64,000 nucleotides of DNA, from NCBI GenBank assembly GCA_026196105.1, contig JAPHRK010000033.1, forward strand, positions 1 through 64,000. The letters run 5' to 3'. Numbering within the stretch: the first letter of the stretch is position 1; each line of letters starts with the position of its first letter. The position numbers and the translations under genes are program-made. Origin of the DNA: Rhodospirillales bacterium (GTDB taxonomy: Bacteria; Pseudomonadota; Alphaproteobacteria; Rhodospirillales; JAPHRK01). Below, one piece after another: positions 1 to 7,913 of this stretch. The notes beneath the pieces were generated by a model. It was not told where the DNA came from and ran no database searches. It saw only the letters and a program-made list of their open reading frames with translations.

Positions 1-1
1 C

Positions 2-763
2 AAACACCCCCTGCAGCTCTACTCTTTAGCAACACCTAATGGCGTAAAAGTCACTGTGATGCTTGAGGAACTCTTGGCGCTGGGACATATGGGCGCAGAG
101 TATGATGCTTGGTTGATCAATATTAGTGAAGGGCAGCAGTTCGGCAGTGGTTTTGTTGAAGCAAATCCCAATTCAAAAATTCCAGCCCTGATTGACCACA
201 GTACTGCAACGCCTACCCGCGTTTTTGAGTCTGGGTCGATCCTTTTATATCTGGCTGAAAAATTTGGTGCCTTGTTGCCGAGTGATCCAACTAAACGGAC
301 AGAGTGTTTGTCCTGGCTGTTTTGGCAAATGGGCAGCGCGCCTTATCTTGGGGGTGGGTTCGGCCACTTCTATAGTTATGCCCCATTCAAAATTGAATAC
401 TGCATTGACCGCTTTTCCATGGAAGTAAAACGCCAACTTGATGTGCTTGATCGTCACTTGGCTGATAATCGCTATATGTGTGGTGATGAATACACCATCG
501 CCGATATAGCCATTTGGCCTTGGTACGGGGCTTTGGTCCTCAATAAAGTTTATGAGGCCGCCGAGTTTTTAGACACGGCTTCTTACAAACACATGAACAG
601 ATGGACAAATGAAATTGATGCACGTAAAGCTGTGCAGCGAGGCCGCATGGTAAACCGAGTTTTTGGTTCCTTAGAAGAGCAACTCCACGAACGTCACGAC
701 GCTAGTGACTTCGATACTAAGACACAGGACAAAATCGAAGGAGCAAGCAAAACCGACGATTAG
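2..763 (+). CDS. yghU: YghU-type glutathione-dependent disulfide reductase (5' truncated by window)
   Basis: Glutathione S-transferase superfamily, YghU/Nu class, which acts as a glutathione-dependent disulfide-bond reductase in the cytosol. The reading frame is open from base 2, so the gene begins left of the window; the residues before the first in-window start codon (HPLQLYSLATPNGVKVT) continue the family signature and show that a start at base 56 would be wrong. Visible signatures: the thioredoxin-like N-terminal fold with NPNSKIPAL, ESGSILLYLAEKFG in the GSH-binding segment, and the all-helical C-terminal domain with GGGFGHFY and DEYTIADIAIWPW, ending in a typical NEQLHERHDASDF-like tail. 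About 253 codons are present against a usual 285-290. No operon partner; the next gene is convergent. Confidence 0.95.
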   Translation, partial: KHPLQLYSLATPNGVKVTVMLEELLALGHMGAEYDAWLINISEGQQFGSGFVEANPNSKIPALIDHSTATPTRVFESGSILLYLAEKFGALLPSDPTKRTECLSWLFWQMGSAPYLGGGFGHFYSYAPFKIEYCIDRFSMEVKRQLDVLDRHLADNRYMCGDEYTIADIAIWPWYGALVLNKVYEAAEFLDTASYKHMNRWTNEIDARKAVQRGRMVNRVFGSLEEQLHERHDASDFDTKTQDKIEGASKTDD

Positions 764-821
764 AGCATATTTGGGAGAGCACAGAAGTGCTTTCCCACGA
801 TATTTTGACTGTCGTTAAGTA

Positions 822-1718
822 TTAAATGGTCGCAGTAGCCAGGGGCTGCCCGACTTTTACCAGCGTTTCCCGTCCAGCGGCACTATTCACGACCAGGTCT
901 TCGCTGAATTGGATTTGCCCGGGCTCGAAGACGACGACGACTGTTGAGCCACCAAATTTGAAGTAGCCTTTTTCATCCATTTTTTCGACATCACCTTCGG
1001 TACAGGTGTTGACAATACTGCCAACACCAAAGGCACCAACCTCTACAAAGCACATAGTTCCGATTTGTTTGGTTTCGATGAGCGTATAGGTTCTTTTGTT
1101 CTCACCAAAGACATCTGGGCCGCTTCCCAGTGCAATCGGGTTGACTGAATGGAGTGCTCCACTGATATCACGGCTTTGGGTAATTTTACCGGCACAGGGA
1201 AAATGATATCGATGATAATCGGCGGGGCAGAGACGGATGATGGCTAGTGCTCCATTGGTATAACGATCAGAAATGCCCGGCAACATTTTTTGGATTGAAA
1301 ACGGATAGCCTTTCACCGGAACAAAGGTGTCTTCATCAAGTTTGGGAAAAACCAGAACGCGCCCATCAGCAGGGGACACAATCGTTTTCTCATCTGTGCT
1401 GAAGGGGCGTGCTTGGGTGTTGAGATGCCGGATGAAAAATTCATTGAATGATCTAAAGCTCTCTTTTGGGGCAGCAAATTCGTTTTCATCGATAGAAAGA
1501 TCATTGATTGCGGTATCAATTTTCCCTTTGGAAAAGGGAGAATCAAACCAAGCCCCCATCAATTTGCTGATGATGGAGGAACGAAAAAGCACACGTTCAA
1601 GAAAACTGGATTTTGAATTTTGATAAGCCCAACGGATCCACTTTTCGCCGAGAACCTTTTCCTCGAATTGCTCTTTTGTTTCGCGATCGATTACAATGAT
1701 CGGTGTCTGCTTAACCAT
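822..1718 (-). CDS. psd: Phosphatidylserine decarboxylase proenzyme
   Basis: Converts phosphatidylserine to phosphatidylethanolamine at the inner membrane. The 298-residue protein has the family's charge-relay and self-cleavage elements: SPADGRV (Asp near 118), YHRYHFP (His near 169-172) and FGGST near the C-terminus, where the proenzyme is expected to cleave before the serine (about 258) to create the pyruvoyl cofactor. The C-terminal FEPGQIQF tail and about 300-residue length fit the long bacterial form with a leading region of about 90 residues (compare the short about 220-residue Psd common in rhizobia). Start taken at the ATG (1718) rather than the TTG just upstream because an AAGG lies at suitable distance. 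Stands alone between convergent yghU and a divergent sulfurtransferase gene; pssA is not adjacent. Confidence 0.93.
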   Translation of the reverse strand: MVKQTPIIVIDRETKEQFEEKVLGEKWIRWAYQNSKSSFLERVLFRSSIISKLMGAWFDSPFSKGKIDTAINDLSIDENEFAAPKESFRSFNEFFIRHLNTQARPFSTDEKTIVSPADGRVLVFPKLDEDTFVPVKGYPFSIQKMLPGISDRYTNGALAIIRLCPADYHRYHFPCAGKITQSRDISGALHSVNPIALGSGPDVFGENKRTYTLIETKQIGTMCFVEVGAFGVGSIVNTCTEGDVEKMDEKGYFKFGGSTVVVVFEPGQIQFSEDLVVNSAAGRETLVKVGQPLATATI

Positions 1719-1898
1719 CAACCAGCCTTTTTAAGGATGCCATAAAAAACCCCCTAATAGCTTACCAACATGAAGATTGTCCACCAATGAAAAAAGTATC
1801 CAGAATCATAGCCTCTATCTTTAAAAGTAGTGATCTTCTTTATATATATAGCTTCCATAATTAAAGTGGTTCAGAAGCATTTGAGAAGAGGTAATATT

Positions 1899-2759
1899 AT
1901 GTCGATTGTTAATGATGGTTCTCCCCTTATTTCTGCCAATGAACTTAAAGAAATGTTGGGTGAAGAAAATATCAAGATATTTGATATTAGAGGAAAATGG
2001 GGAAGCCCTCCAACGAGTTCGCACGATGATTATGCAAAAGGACATATTCCTGGTGCGATCTATCTTGATTGGGTTACTCATTTCCTAGAGCCCAATACAC
2101 CCGTTAATTTGGCATCTGTTGCGTCTCAGGCCCAAGCTCAAGATGAATTTAAGGTGTTGGGAATATCCCCCAATGATACGGTGGTTTTATATGATGACTA
2201 TCATCATATGCTGGCGGGTAGAATTTGGTGGGCCATGCGTTATTGGGGCTTTTTAAATGTTAAAGTTCTCAATGGGGGGTGGAACCATTGGTCAGCGGAA
2301 AATTTACCGATCTCTGTGGACATTAATATTGTAGAGGCTATTGATGAAGGGGCTTTCATTGTCTCGCAACAATCTCATTTGAGAGCAAGTGTTGAGGAGG
2401 TGAAAAACAGGCCTGATAACGTGAGCCTGATTGATGCTAGAGGGCCAATAAATTATCAGGGCAATCCTTCTGATCCAAGATCTGGCCATGTTCCTGGTGC
2501 TATTAATTTACCCTATTCAGATTTGTTGGATACTGAGACTGGATTATTTAAAGACGCTAAATCCTTGGAATCTGTATTTAATGAAACATTGCAAGGCAAA
2601 GGCAAAGCTAATCTCATAACATCTTGTGGCGCAGGATATGCAGGAACAGTGTCGTTGTTAGCCTTGAAAGCAATGGGTATCGAAGCATCGCTGTTTGACG
2701 GTTCTTTTTCAGTCTGGAAGGAAAACGGAGCTCTTCCAATTGAACAAGGTTCTGCCTGA
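1899..2759 (+). CDS. Two-domain sulfurtransferase (rhodanese / 3-mercaptopyruvate type)
   Basis: Two tandem rhodanese domains (about residues 10-130 and 155-280). The N-terminal domain is catalytically inactive, as usual; the C-terminal one carries the active cysteine at about residue 243 in the loop CGAGYAG, closer to the CGSGVTA loop of 3-mercaptopyruvate sulfurtransferases than to the CRxGV/T of thiosulfate enzymes. The family motifs GHIPGAIYLDW and SGHVPGAINLPYSD are present. Likely transfers sulfane sulfur to cyanide or thiol acceptors in the cytoplasm. Start at 1899 is favoured by AGAGG seven bases upstream; a longer in-frame start at 1830 would add 23 residues of hydrophobic sequence without a ribosome site. 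SseA-like; substrate not determinable. Confidence 0.88.
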   Translation: MSIVNDGSPLISANELKEMLGEENIKIFDIRGKWGSPPTSSHDDYAKGHIPGAIYLDWVTHFLEPNTPVNLASVASQAQAQDEFKVLGISPNDTVVLYDDYHHMLAGRIWWAMRYWGFLNVKVLNGGWNHWSAENLPISVDINIVEAIDEGAFIVSQQSHLRASVEEVKNRPDNVSLIDARGPINYQGNPSDPRSGHVPGAINLPYSDLLDTETGLFKDAKSLESVFNETLQGKGKANLITSCGAGYAGTVSLLALKAMGIEASLFDGSFSVWKENGALPIEQGSA

Positions 2760-2800
2760 TCAATTTCAAATTCACTAAATGATTTTTTTGCTTCATAATA

Positions 2801-2832
2801 AAAAAGTGGAGGCAAAAAAGCCTCCACTTAAA
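2801..2832 (-). terminator. Intrinsic terminator of the 4671-2845 operon
   Basis: Perfect 9-bp stem AGTGGAGGC / GCCTCCACT around a six-A loop (2805-2828). Read leftwards it is followed by a T-rich run (2805 down to 2799), and it lies 17 bases after the stop codon of the leftward operon. It may also stop the convergent sulfurtransferase transcript. Confidence 0.85.
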
Positions 2833-2844
2833 AGTACTAGTACA

Positions 2845-3486
2845 TTATTTCATCTTCTTGAGTTCACTGTAATCGCCTTTCAAGCGAAGGGTTATCGTAA
2901 TAGGCTGTTTGTCACGGTTCCGCCAAAACCAGCCATGATAACCGTCGAAAGCAGCTTTAAGACTACCTTTTTCTCCGGTCATACCTCTTCCTTTTTTGTA
3001 ACGGATTGATTGCTTATTCCCATCTCCATGTAAATCGTAGTTTGCTTTGCCTCCACTTACACTCCAGTCGAAATATGCACTGGCGTCTTTTTTCATTTTC
3101 AATTTGTATTCTATGCCTTGGCTAGGAGTTAATTCGAAAGTGATAGTATCTTTCCATGAGGTTGCAGGTGTTTCAGCATTGGCTGTTTTGATAGTGAACA
3201 AGGAGACCAGCATATTTAGCGTGTCATGTTCATTTATCAGTTGCTGTTTAATTGGTGATGGTTGCCCATGATCTTGTTCAGCTTCGATGGAAAGCTGTTG
3301 TTTTATTTCACCCATTTCAGCCAAACCTAAAACGCGCCCGACCCCAGTTGGATCAATAGCGTATTCGGAAGGCAAAACAACAGTTACAAGAATAGCTATT
3401 GCAGTAACAAAGGCTATTACTGTTGATTTGATGAGTTGCTTGGTTGTTGGAAGTTCTGCTTGGTTAGGCATTTTTTCGTTGTACAT
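2845..3486 (-). CDS. Membrane-anchored periplasmic protein, HupE-operon associated
   Basis: 213 residues. One N-terminal membrane helix (IKSTVIAFVTAIAILVTVVLP, about residues 20-40) followed by DPTGVGRVLGL and a soluble domain with few cysteines, predicted in the periplasm. I recognise the type as the proteins loosely named 'transmembrane anchor protein' that accompany HupE/UreJ-family genes; no enzymatic motif is visible. The C-terminal half (KDTITFELTPSQGIEYKLKM, WSVSGGKANYDLHGDG, FDGYHGWFWRN) looks like a beta-rich binding domain with repeated His/Trp/Tyr residues. Start chosen at 3486 because AAAGGAC lies seven bases upstream. Third gene of a leftward operon, 16 bases after the HupE-like gene. 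Role is inferred as accessory to metal handling. Confidence 0.75.
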   Translation of the reverse strand: MYNEKMPNQAELPTTKQLIKSTVIAFVTAIAILVTVVLPSEYAIDPTGVGRVLGLAEMGEIKQQLSIEAEQDHGQPSPIKQQLINEHDTLNMLVSLFTIKTANAETPATSWKDTITFELTPSQGIEYKLKMKKDASAYFDWSVSGGKANYDLHGDGNKQSIRYKKGRGMTGEKGSLKAAFDGYHGWFWRNRDKQPITITLRLKGDYSELKKMK

Positions 3487-3502
3487 ATTCTTGTCCTTTC
3501 TA

Positions 3503-4237
3503 TTAGGAAACAAAATAACCGGTCAGCTGATATCCAATCAGAACAAAACCAGCAGTCATCATGATCACGTTACTTGTATAGGCATGTTTGAAGAAGCTAC
3601 GGCTTCTTCTCCACCATCCCATTGCGATGAGGATAGCGCTCAAAGCCAAAATTTGACCAATTTCAACACCGACATTAAATGCGAGCAGATTTGGGATAAG
3701 TCCGTCTTCTGCTATGTCGTAGTCGATGATTTTTGAGGCAAGTCCAAATCCATGAAAGAAGCCAAAGATCAAAGTTGCGATTTTCGTATTCGGCTGAACA
3801 CCAAGCCAACGCTTAAAAGCACCAATATTATCCAGAGCTTTGTAAACGATTGAAAACCCGATTATTGCATCTATCAGATAACTGTTTATGCCGAAGTTAA
3901 AAATGACACCGATGAGCATCGTGCTTGAATGCCCTAGAGCAAATAGACTGACATAAATTGCAATATGCTTTATGCGATACAGAAAGAAGATCACACCGAA
4001 TAAAAATAGTATGTGATCATACCCAGTGAGCATGTGCTTAGCTCCTAAGTATATATAGGGAACTAGATTGACGCCGTATATTTCCTGTATGTAGCCTTTG
4101 TCACCCTCTGCGACAGCATGGGCATATGCGAGATCGGTGAACGAAAGCAATGCTATAAGAGCAAGTGCAATCGCAAAACCGCTGCGTGAAAGCTTTTTAA
4201 ACAGGTAAAAAGTTTCACGCTTCATTAAAAGAAGCAT
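3503..4237 (-). CDS. HupE/UreJ-family membrane protein
   Basis: 244 residues, signal peptide or first helix at about 17-38 ending in AYAHA, then about six membrane helices. Family-type polar and His residues lie inside helices: GYDHILFLFGV, ALGHSSTML, GFFHGFGLA and NVGVEIGQ. HupE/UreJ relatives transport nickel or cobalt, but this branch (HupE_UreJ_2) is found in other metal contexts, so the ion is not assigned. AAGGA sits eight bases before the chosen ATG. Second gene of an operon with an upstream His-rich exported protein and a downstream anchored protein, suggesting capture, passage and processing of a metal ion at the inner membrane. Confidence 0.83.
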   Translation of the reverse strand: MLLLMKRETFYLFKKLSRSGFAIALALIALLSFTDLAYAHAVAEGDKGYIQEIYGVNLVPYIYLGAKHMLTGYDHILFLFGVIFFLYRIKHIAIYVSLFALGHSSTMLIGVIFNFGINSYLIDAIIGFSIVYKALDNIGAFKRWLGVQPNTKIATLIFGFFHGFGLASKIIDYDIAEDGLIPNLLAFNVGVEIGQILALSAILIAMGWWRRSRSFFKHAYTSNVIMMTAGFVLIGYQLTGYFVS

Positions 4238-4290
4238 TGTTGTTTCCTTTTTGATTTTAGGTATTTGAGTGTTTGTGTTTTTGAAACACG

Positions 4291-4671
4291 TTAATCAAAA
4301 AGGGTGAGGCGCGGAGGGCGGTCCAAGTCGTTTATAGTCGAGCTTATACTAGAAATTGCTCTAAATGCATTTTTTCCAGAAAAATAAGGAGATATTGGTT
4401 GTAATATTGCTCGTAAAATAAAGGGAAGATCATGAGAATGATCAAGAGGATTGTGTTTGTGGAAATGGTTTTCTTGTAACTTGTCGTTACGATGACCCTC
4501 ATCCTCGTCTCCATGGGTATGAGAATGATCTAATTGTGCAAATACTGAAAACGAGTATGTGGTTTCATCTGTAAAATTGATCTCGTTTTTTACAAATGAA
4601 TGGGCGAAACTACCAAATATAACAGACACGGCAACGGCAAGGCATATGAAGGGAAAGGTCTTTCGAGACAT
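4291..4671 (-). CDS. Small exported histidine-rich protein, probable metal binder
   Basis: 126 residues. N-terminal signal peptide or anchor (FPFICLAVAVSVIFGSFAHS). The middle segment (about 48-82) is packed with His and acidic residues: DHSHTHGDEDEGHR, HFHKHNPLDHSHD. The C-terminal tail ends in PPRLTLFD. This pattern suits a periplasmic Zn/Ni/Co-binding chaperone or sensor; there is no named domain I can assign. First gene of the operon with the HupE-like gene 53 bases downstream. No strong ribosome site precedes the ATG, so the exact start is less certain. Upstream lies a short dyad (4712-4725) that could be an operator. Confidence 0.72.
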   Translation of the reverse strand: MSRKTFPFICLAVAVSVIFGSFAHSFVKNEINFTDETTYSFSVFAQLDHSHTHGDEDEGHRNDKLQENHFHKHNPLDHSHDLPFILRAILQPISPYFSGKNAFRAISSISSTINDLDRPPRLTLFD

Positions 4672-4711
4672 ACTGCAGAAGTCACATCATTTGATCATAT
4701 TGAAACTATAT

Positions 4712-4725
4712 AGTTAAGCCTAACT
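4712..4725. promoter_or_regulatory. Dyad AGTTA-N4-TAACT upstream of the His-rich operon
   Basis: Perfect 5-bp inverted repeat with a 4-bp spacer about 40 bases upstream of the operon's first start codon, in otherwise AT-rich sequence. Position is right for an operator of a metal-responsive regulator, but it does not match a consensus I can name with assurance. Confidence 0.3.
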
Positions 4726-4860
4726 GCTCATATTAACAAACTATTGTCGCATGTAATTTGTCCTCCCACAACTAAAACAATTAATAATCATTCGCAACTT
4801 TAATTGTTGCATAGATAACGTGGCAAGCTCCAGCTTGATATGGGCAAAACCTTATAATTT

Positions 4861-5331
4861 TTAGCGGTATTTAGCTGCTGTTATGAATTCTGAAAATGCT
4901 TCACACCAGATCAAAACTGTTGTGTAATCCTTTATATCTACATTTTCTGGAAGAGATAGCACAAAGCCTTCAAAGGTTTTGATTTCCCCAATGTATTGCG
5001 CCTCGCTTTTCACCGGAAGAAACTCATCCTCGTGTTCAACGAAATCCTTAAGTAAATACAGTTTATAATCCGGTCCCGGTGCAAGGCTGCCTTGATGGAT
5101 GATTTGAGATGGTGAAACACTGATGGTGCCTTTACCCCAATGCAGGAAGTCATTGCCTCTTAAATCGCTTGAAAGTTCTTTCTTGTAAAGTGCCTTGGCT
5201 GCCATATCTTCCAGCATCGCCGTATCAGGAGAAGCGGGTGCTGTGATGATAGGTAAAAAATAAATACCAAGGCCGAAACCAATCATCAATGCAACGATGT
5301 GTGTTGCACTTTGAAAGAGTAATTTACGCAT
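4861..5331 (-). CDS. DM13-domain membrane-anchored protein
   Basis: 156 residues: N-terminal membrane helix (HIVALMIGFGLGIYFLPII, about 11-29) and a DM13 domain (about 55-155). Diagnostic features are the GKGTISVS strand, GPDYKLYLLKDF, the IGEIK ... GFVLSLPENVDIKDYTTVLIWC segment and the conserved C-terminal cysteine in WCEAFSEF. DM13 domains are proposed to act in extracytoplasmic redox or electron-transfer reactions; here it should face the periplasm. CGGAG lies six bases before the start. Monocistronic by spacing: separated by about 190 bp from the His-rich operon, with which it shares orientation. Confidence 0.85.
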   Translation of the reverse strand: MRKLLFQSATHIVALMIGFGLGIYFLPIITAPASPDTAMLEDMAAKALYKKELSSDLRGNDFLHWGKGTISVSPSQIIHQGSLAPGPDYKLYLLKDFVEHEDEFLPVKSEAQYIGEIKTFEGFVLSLPENVDIKDYTTVLIWCEAFSEFITAAKYR

Positions 5332-5519
5332 TTTTGCTCCGTTTATTCTTCAGAGTTTTGTACTTTAAAGTATAACCGCAAAATTCAATGCGATTTGTGA
5401 TTTTTTATATTGAGTAGAGAGACAGAAAAATCAAGGCTCACAAGAAGGAGGAATGATTATTATCATAAACAAAAAACGAAGAAGCTGCGCTTTGCATGCT
5501 TCTGCGTTGGGGTAAAAAA

Positions 5520-5557
5520 TGGTGCCCGGTGGATGGGTTTGATCCACCGACACCACA
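5520..5557 (-). pseudogene. Decayed 3' fragment of a tRNA (tRNA-Phe-like)
   Basis: Read on the minus strand it ends in GTGTCGGTGGATCAAAC then CCATCC ACCGGGCACCA, that is, variable-loop edge, T-arm with a good 5-bp stem, acceptor 3' strand and encoded CCA, of the kind seen in the intact tRNA-Phe at 15260-15335. The 16 bases aaaaaatggtgcccgg (5514-5529) recur exactly at 15254-15269, and ccaccgacac recurs at the equivalent place. One extra base lies between T-arm and acceptor, and no D-arm, anticodon arm or 5' acceptor strand follows, so it cannot be a functional tRNA. Best read as the displaced 3' end left by an old tRNA-targeted integration. Confidence 0.7.
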
Positions 5558-5586
5558 AATTTCCAACGTACGCGTGCATCTCATGT

Positions 5587-6267
5587 TTATGGCTTGTCAC
5601 CCGACATAACTTGCTTATAGGCATGCCATGTAGCGTGACCGATCAGGGGAAGAGTTACGATCAATCCGATGCAGGCCAAGGCCAGACCCAAACCAGTAAA
5701 TATCACGATCAGGCCCGCCCAGAGAATCATGGCGCTCTTGTTGCTAAATATCGCGTAGACGCTTGCGATCATGGAGGGGATCAAAATGGTTTTACGATCC
5801 AGCATCAGCGGCATGGCGAACCCGGCTGCGAAGAAAATTAGAGTGGAGAATACTGATCCTAAGGCGGTTATGTAAATTCCGAAATACACCCCTTCCATGC
5901 TCATGGCGCGAGCAAAAATATCACTCCATTCCGGCATGACACCGGGGAAGTTGAGGGCAAAGATCGTAAAAGAGAGGCGTATCCAGACCTGAAAGAGAAA
6001 GACCAAGGCGATGCCCATACCCATGATGCCCCAGGTGTTGCGGCGAAAAGCCAGCAGGGTGTCAAGAAAGGTCGCTTTTTCTCCTAACTCGTGGCGTCGG
6101 CTGATTTCATAAAACCCAACACCTACTGCCGGGCCGACAAGCAGGAAACCAGATAGGCCGGGCAAGATGAGATAGGGCCAGCCTAGAAAATGAAAGCCGA
6201 AAGACAAAAACAATCCGAAGGCAATAAACAAGCCGGCATAACTCATGCTGACCGATTTGTTTGCCAT
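5587..6267 (-). CDS. DUF2189-type integral membrane protein
   Basis: 226 residues with about six hydrophobic helices (for example YAGLFIAFGLFLSFGFHFLG, LILPGLSGFLLVGPAVGVGFYEISRR, GIMGMGIALVFLFQVWIR, a pair near 120-190, and a final GLIVIFTGLGLALACIGLIVTLPLIGHATWHAYK). The signature GFLLVGPAVGVGFYEISRRHE and the terminal PLIGHATWHAYK(Q/D) are those of the DUF2189 family, function unknown, often near respiratory genes. Start at 6267 chosen over an upstream GTG because GGA lies just before it. It lies between the tRNA remnant and the phage genes, so it is either island cargo or a host gene enclosed by an old rearrangement. Confidence 0.85.
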   Translation of the reverse strand: MANKSVSMSYAGLFIAFGLFLSFGFHFLGWPYLILPGLSGFLLVGPAVGVGFYEISRRHELGEKATFLDTLLAFRRNTWGIMGMGIALVFLFQVWIRLSFTIFALNFPGVMPEWSDIFARAMSMEGVYFGIYITALGSVFSTLIFFAAGFAMPLMLDRKTILIPSMIASVYAIFSNKSAMILWAGLIVIFTGLGLALACIGLIVTLPLIGHATWHAYKQVMSGDKP

Positions 6268-6594
6268 GAGATCCGACCATCCTTGGTGTAACACGTCATT
6301 TGTTATTGGAGTGATGGGGGACTAGTCGGGATGATGCCCGACAATGCGGGATGAGATAAGGTAATCAAAGACTTAACGGTGTCTGTATACCCAAAATTTG
6401 GCCTTTTGTCACTTATGTTTTGATTCTGGAGTAACGTCATTTAGAGGGTGGTGCGACACTTTGTTTTGGAGTTCCAACATTCCTCCTAAAATTGCTGCTT
6501 AACACGCTGTAAGCCGCTTTAATCAATGCGTAGGCCTGTGTCGCTCTTTTTTAAAAACACCTTATAATATGAGTTTTTGTTCCACCAAAGTGCC

Positions 6595-6721
6595 GTTTTG
6601 GCGAAACTGCGACTGAACATTTTTTTTCAAGTTTCGCCAAATTAAAAACCACTTTATATCAACAAGTTACCTAAAAAAACGACCCTAAATCAAAGTGTGT
6701 TTTGGCGAAACTGGCGAAACT
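6595..6721. repeat. Cluster of GGCGAAAC repeats beside the prophage remnant
   Basis: gttttggcgaaactg occurs at 6595-6609 and again at 6699-6713; the latter is followed directly by another ggcgaaact (6713-6721); an inverted copy agtttcgccaaat is at 6630-6642. Multiple oriented sites just outside the last leftward phage gene are what transposase-binding sites at a Mu-like end look like. No matching sites were found at the right side (14.7-15.25 kb). The rest of the 6268-6780 gap shows nothing else recognisable apart from the terminator at 6735-6761. Confidence 0.55.
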
Positions 6722-6734
6722 TTTAGAGCACATA

Positions 6735-6761
6735 AAAAACCCCGGATAAACCGAGGTTTTA
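6735..6761 (-). terminator. Intrinsic terminator of leftward phage operon
   Basis: Stem AAAACCCCGG / CCGAGGTTTT with loop ataaa, followed leftwards by a run of six T, 20 bases after the stop codon of the gene ending at 6781. Symmetrical enough to work both ways. Confidence 0.8.
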
Positions 6762-6780
6762 GTCGTAAAAAGTGTGCCTT

Positions 6781-7416
6781 TTAATCAGGCTTTCTGCGTC
6801 TTGCATAAGGTGAATTATTCCAGTTTTCAGCCTTAGCTTTCTTACGTAATCCTTGTAGCGTTTTTGGCACGCCAGGCAAGAGACCTTCTCTTGCCATCAC
6901 GACAAGTTCCGGTTCTGTGAAATATCCTCCATTGGACGTTATATCCATGTCAATATCTTTAATATTTGGAAGGTCATATTCTTCAAACCAACCCTTGAAA
7001 ACATCGCGAGATAGAGTGCTAAACGGGGTTCCGATTCCCTTGGGGTGTGCCATCTCAATAAGCCGATAAAATGGCAGGGTTAAATCTTCAAAGGCCCCAT
7101 CTTCCTGGAAGAATTTAATGTACGGATATCGTGGCGCACCGGAGAACCATGCAAGCCCATCCATGGCCCAACAAAACAAAAGCCGTGCCTCTTTCAATTG
7201 CTTGTCAGAATGAAGCTCTTCAAACTCTGCAACACACTCACGGATATAATTAAAATGCCATGGCATAGGGCCAACCTTTTCCATGCGATTAGCGTATTTT
7301 TTTAGTATCCGGTTTTGTGCCTTTGATCGTATTTTATTATTTGGCAGGGTGTTCACTTTATCCAGTTCACTTATTAATTTTTTGCGAAGAGGGTATTCGT
7401 TTTCAAGTTCAGTCAT
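6781..7416 (-). CDS. Phage-derived protein with C-terminal Mu-type DNA-binding domain
   Basis: 211 residues. The C-terminal about 50 residues (TEPELVVMAREGLLPGVPKTLQGLRKKAKAENW, shown here only as motif LLPGVPKT ... AENW) resemble the winged-helix of the MuA/Mu repressor N-terminal domain (GLPKTxxGVxxxAKKxGW). The N-terminal about 150 residues (PWHFNYIRECVAEFEELH, FCWAMDGLAWFSG) are not recognised. No DDE catalytic residues are evident. Last gene of a leftward group of four with gaps of 20-70 bp and good terminator after it. Unusual in having the domain at the C-terminus rather than at the N-terminus. Confidence 0.6.
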   Translation of the reverse strand: MTELENEYPLRKKLISELDKVNTLPNNKIRSKAQNRILKKYANRMEKVGPMPWHFNYIRECVAEFEELHSDKQLKEARLLFCWAMDGLAWFSGAPRYPYIKFFQEDGAFEDLTLPFYRLIEMAHPKGIGTPFSTLSRDVFKGWFEEYDLPNIKDIDMDITSNGGYFTEPELVVMAREGLLPGVPKTLQGLRKKAKAENWNNSPYARRRKPD

Positions 7417-7445
7417 TGTACAAAATCCTAATCTTTAAAGGCTGT

Positions 7446-7892
7446 TTAAACATCATCTAAAAACCCTATTTTTGAGGTTTCGAAAGTTGAAATCCAGCGT
7501 CTAATTTGGGCTGCTGTTATGGTTCTTTTTCGGCCTTTATGGTCAGTATGCTCAAACCGAGAAACTTCCCGAATTGCCGCTCCTCTTTCGTAAGAGTGTT
7601 TTGGGAAATCCAAGATAGGGCGAATAAGTTGAAAACGCCACTCTGCTTCCGTTCGTTCAGGTCGTTCGCGTTCCGCTTTTTTAAACTCTTTTGTGCGCCT
7701 TTGGACGAACCTGTGAATAGCAGAACGGCTTGGGGTGCGGTTGTCCCCAAACGCCGTTTTTACCTTAGACATAATTTCAACAATAGTTAAGGGATCAATC
7801 AATAATTCATCTATCAATTTAGCGACGTCAGAGTCACGAATTTCAAGCGATCTCCGTCCCCTCTTGCGGTCATATATTTGGGTTGGTTTCAC
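7446..7892 (-). CDS. Small helix-turn-helix protein of the prophage remnant
   Basis: 148 residues, basic. Starts with a GTG four bases after AAGGAG. Contains an RGAAIREVSRFEHTD ... ITAAQIRRWISTFE segment near the C-terminus, like the helix-turn-helix subdomains that precede the catalytic core in Mu-type transposases (pattern ...RWxxxYxxxGxxxL), and then stops. A second basic helical segment (TPSRSAIHRFVQRRTKEFKKAER) lies near residues 53-75. May be a stand-alone regulator or the surviving N-terminal part of a transposase whose catalytic domain was deleted. Sits between two other genes with Mu-type DNA-binding domains. Confidence 0.5.
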   Translation of the reverse strand: MKPTQIYDRKRGRRSLEIRDSDVAKLIDELLIDPLTIVEIMSKVKTAFGDNRTPSRSAIHRFVQRRTKEFKKAERERPERTEAEWRFQLIRPILDFPKHSYERGAAIREVSRFEHTDHKGRKRTITAAQIRRWISTFETSKIGFLDDV

Positions 7893-7913
7893 TCTCTCTC
7901 CTTTCTACCCATC

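Noticed and set aside
4786..4805. Fur box upstream of the His-rich operon
   Set aside because: aataatcatt matches half of the Fur consensus; the other half does not match, and AT-rich sequence makes this level of match likely by chance.
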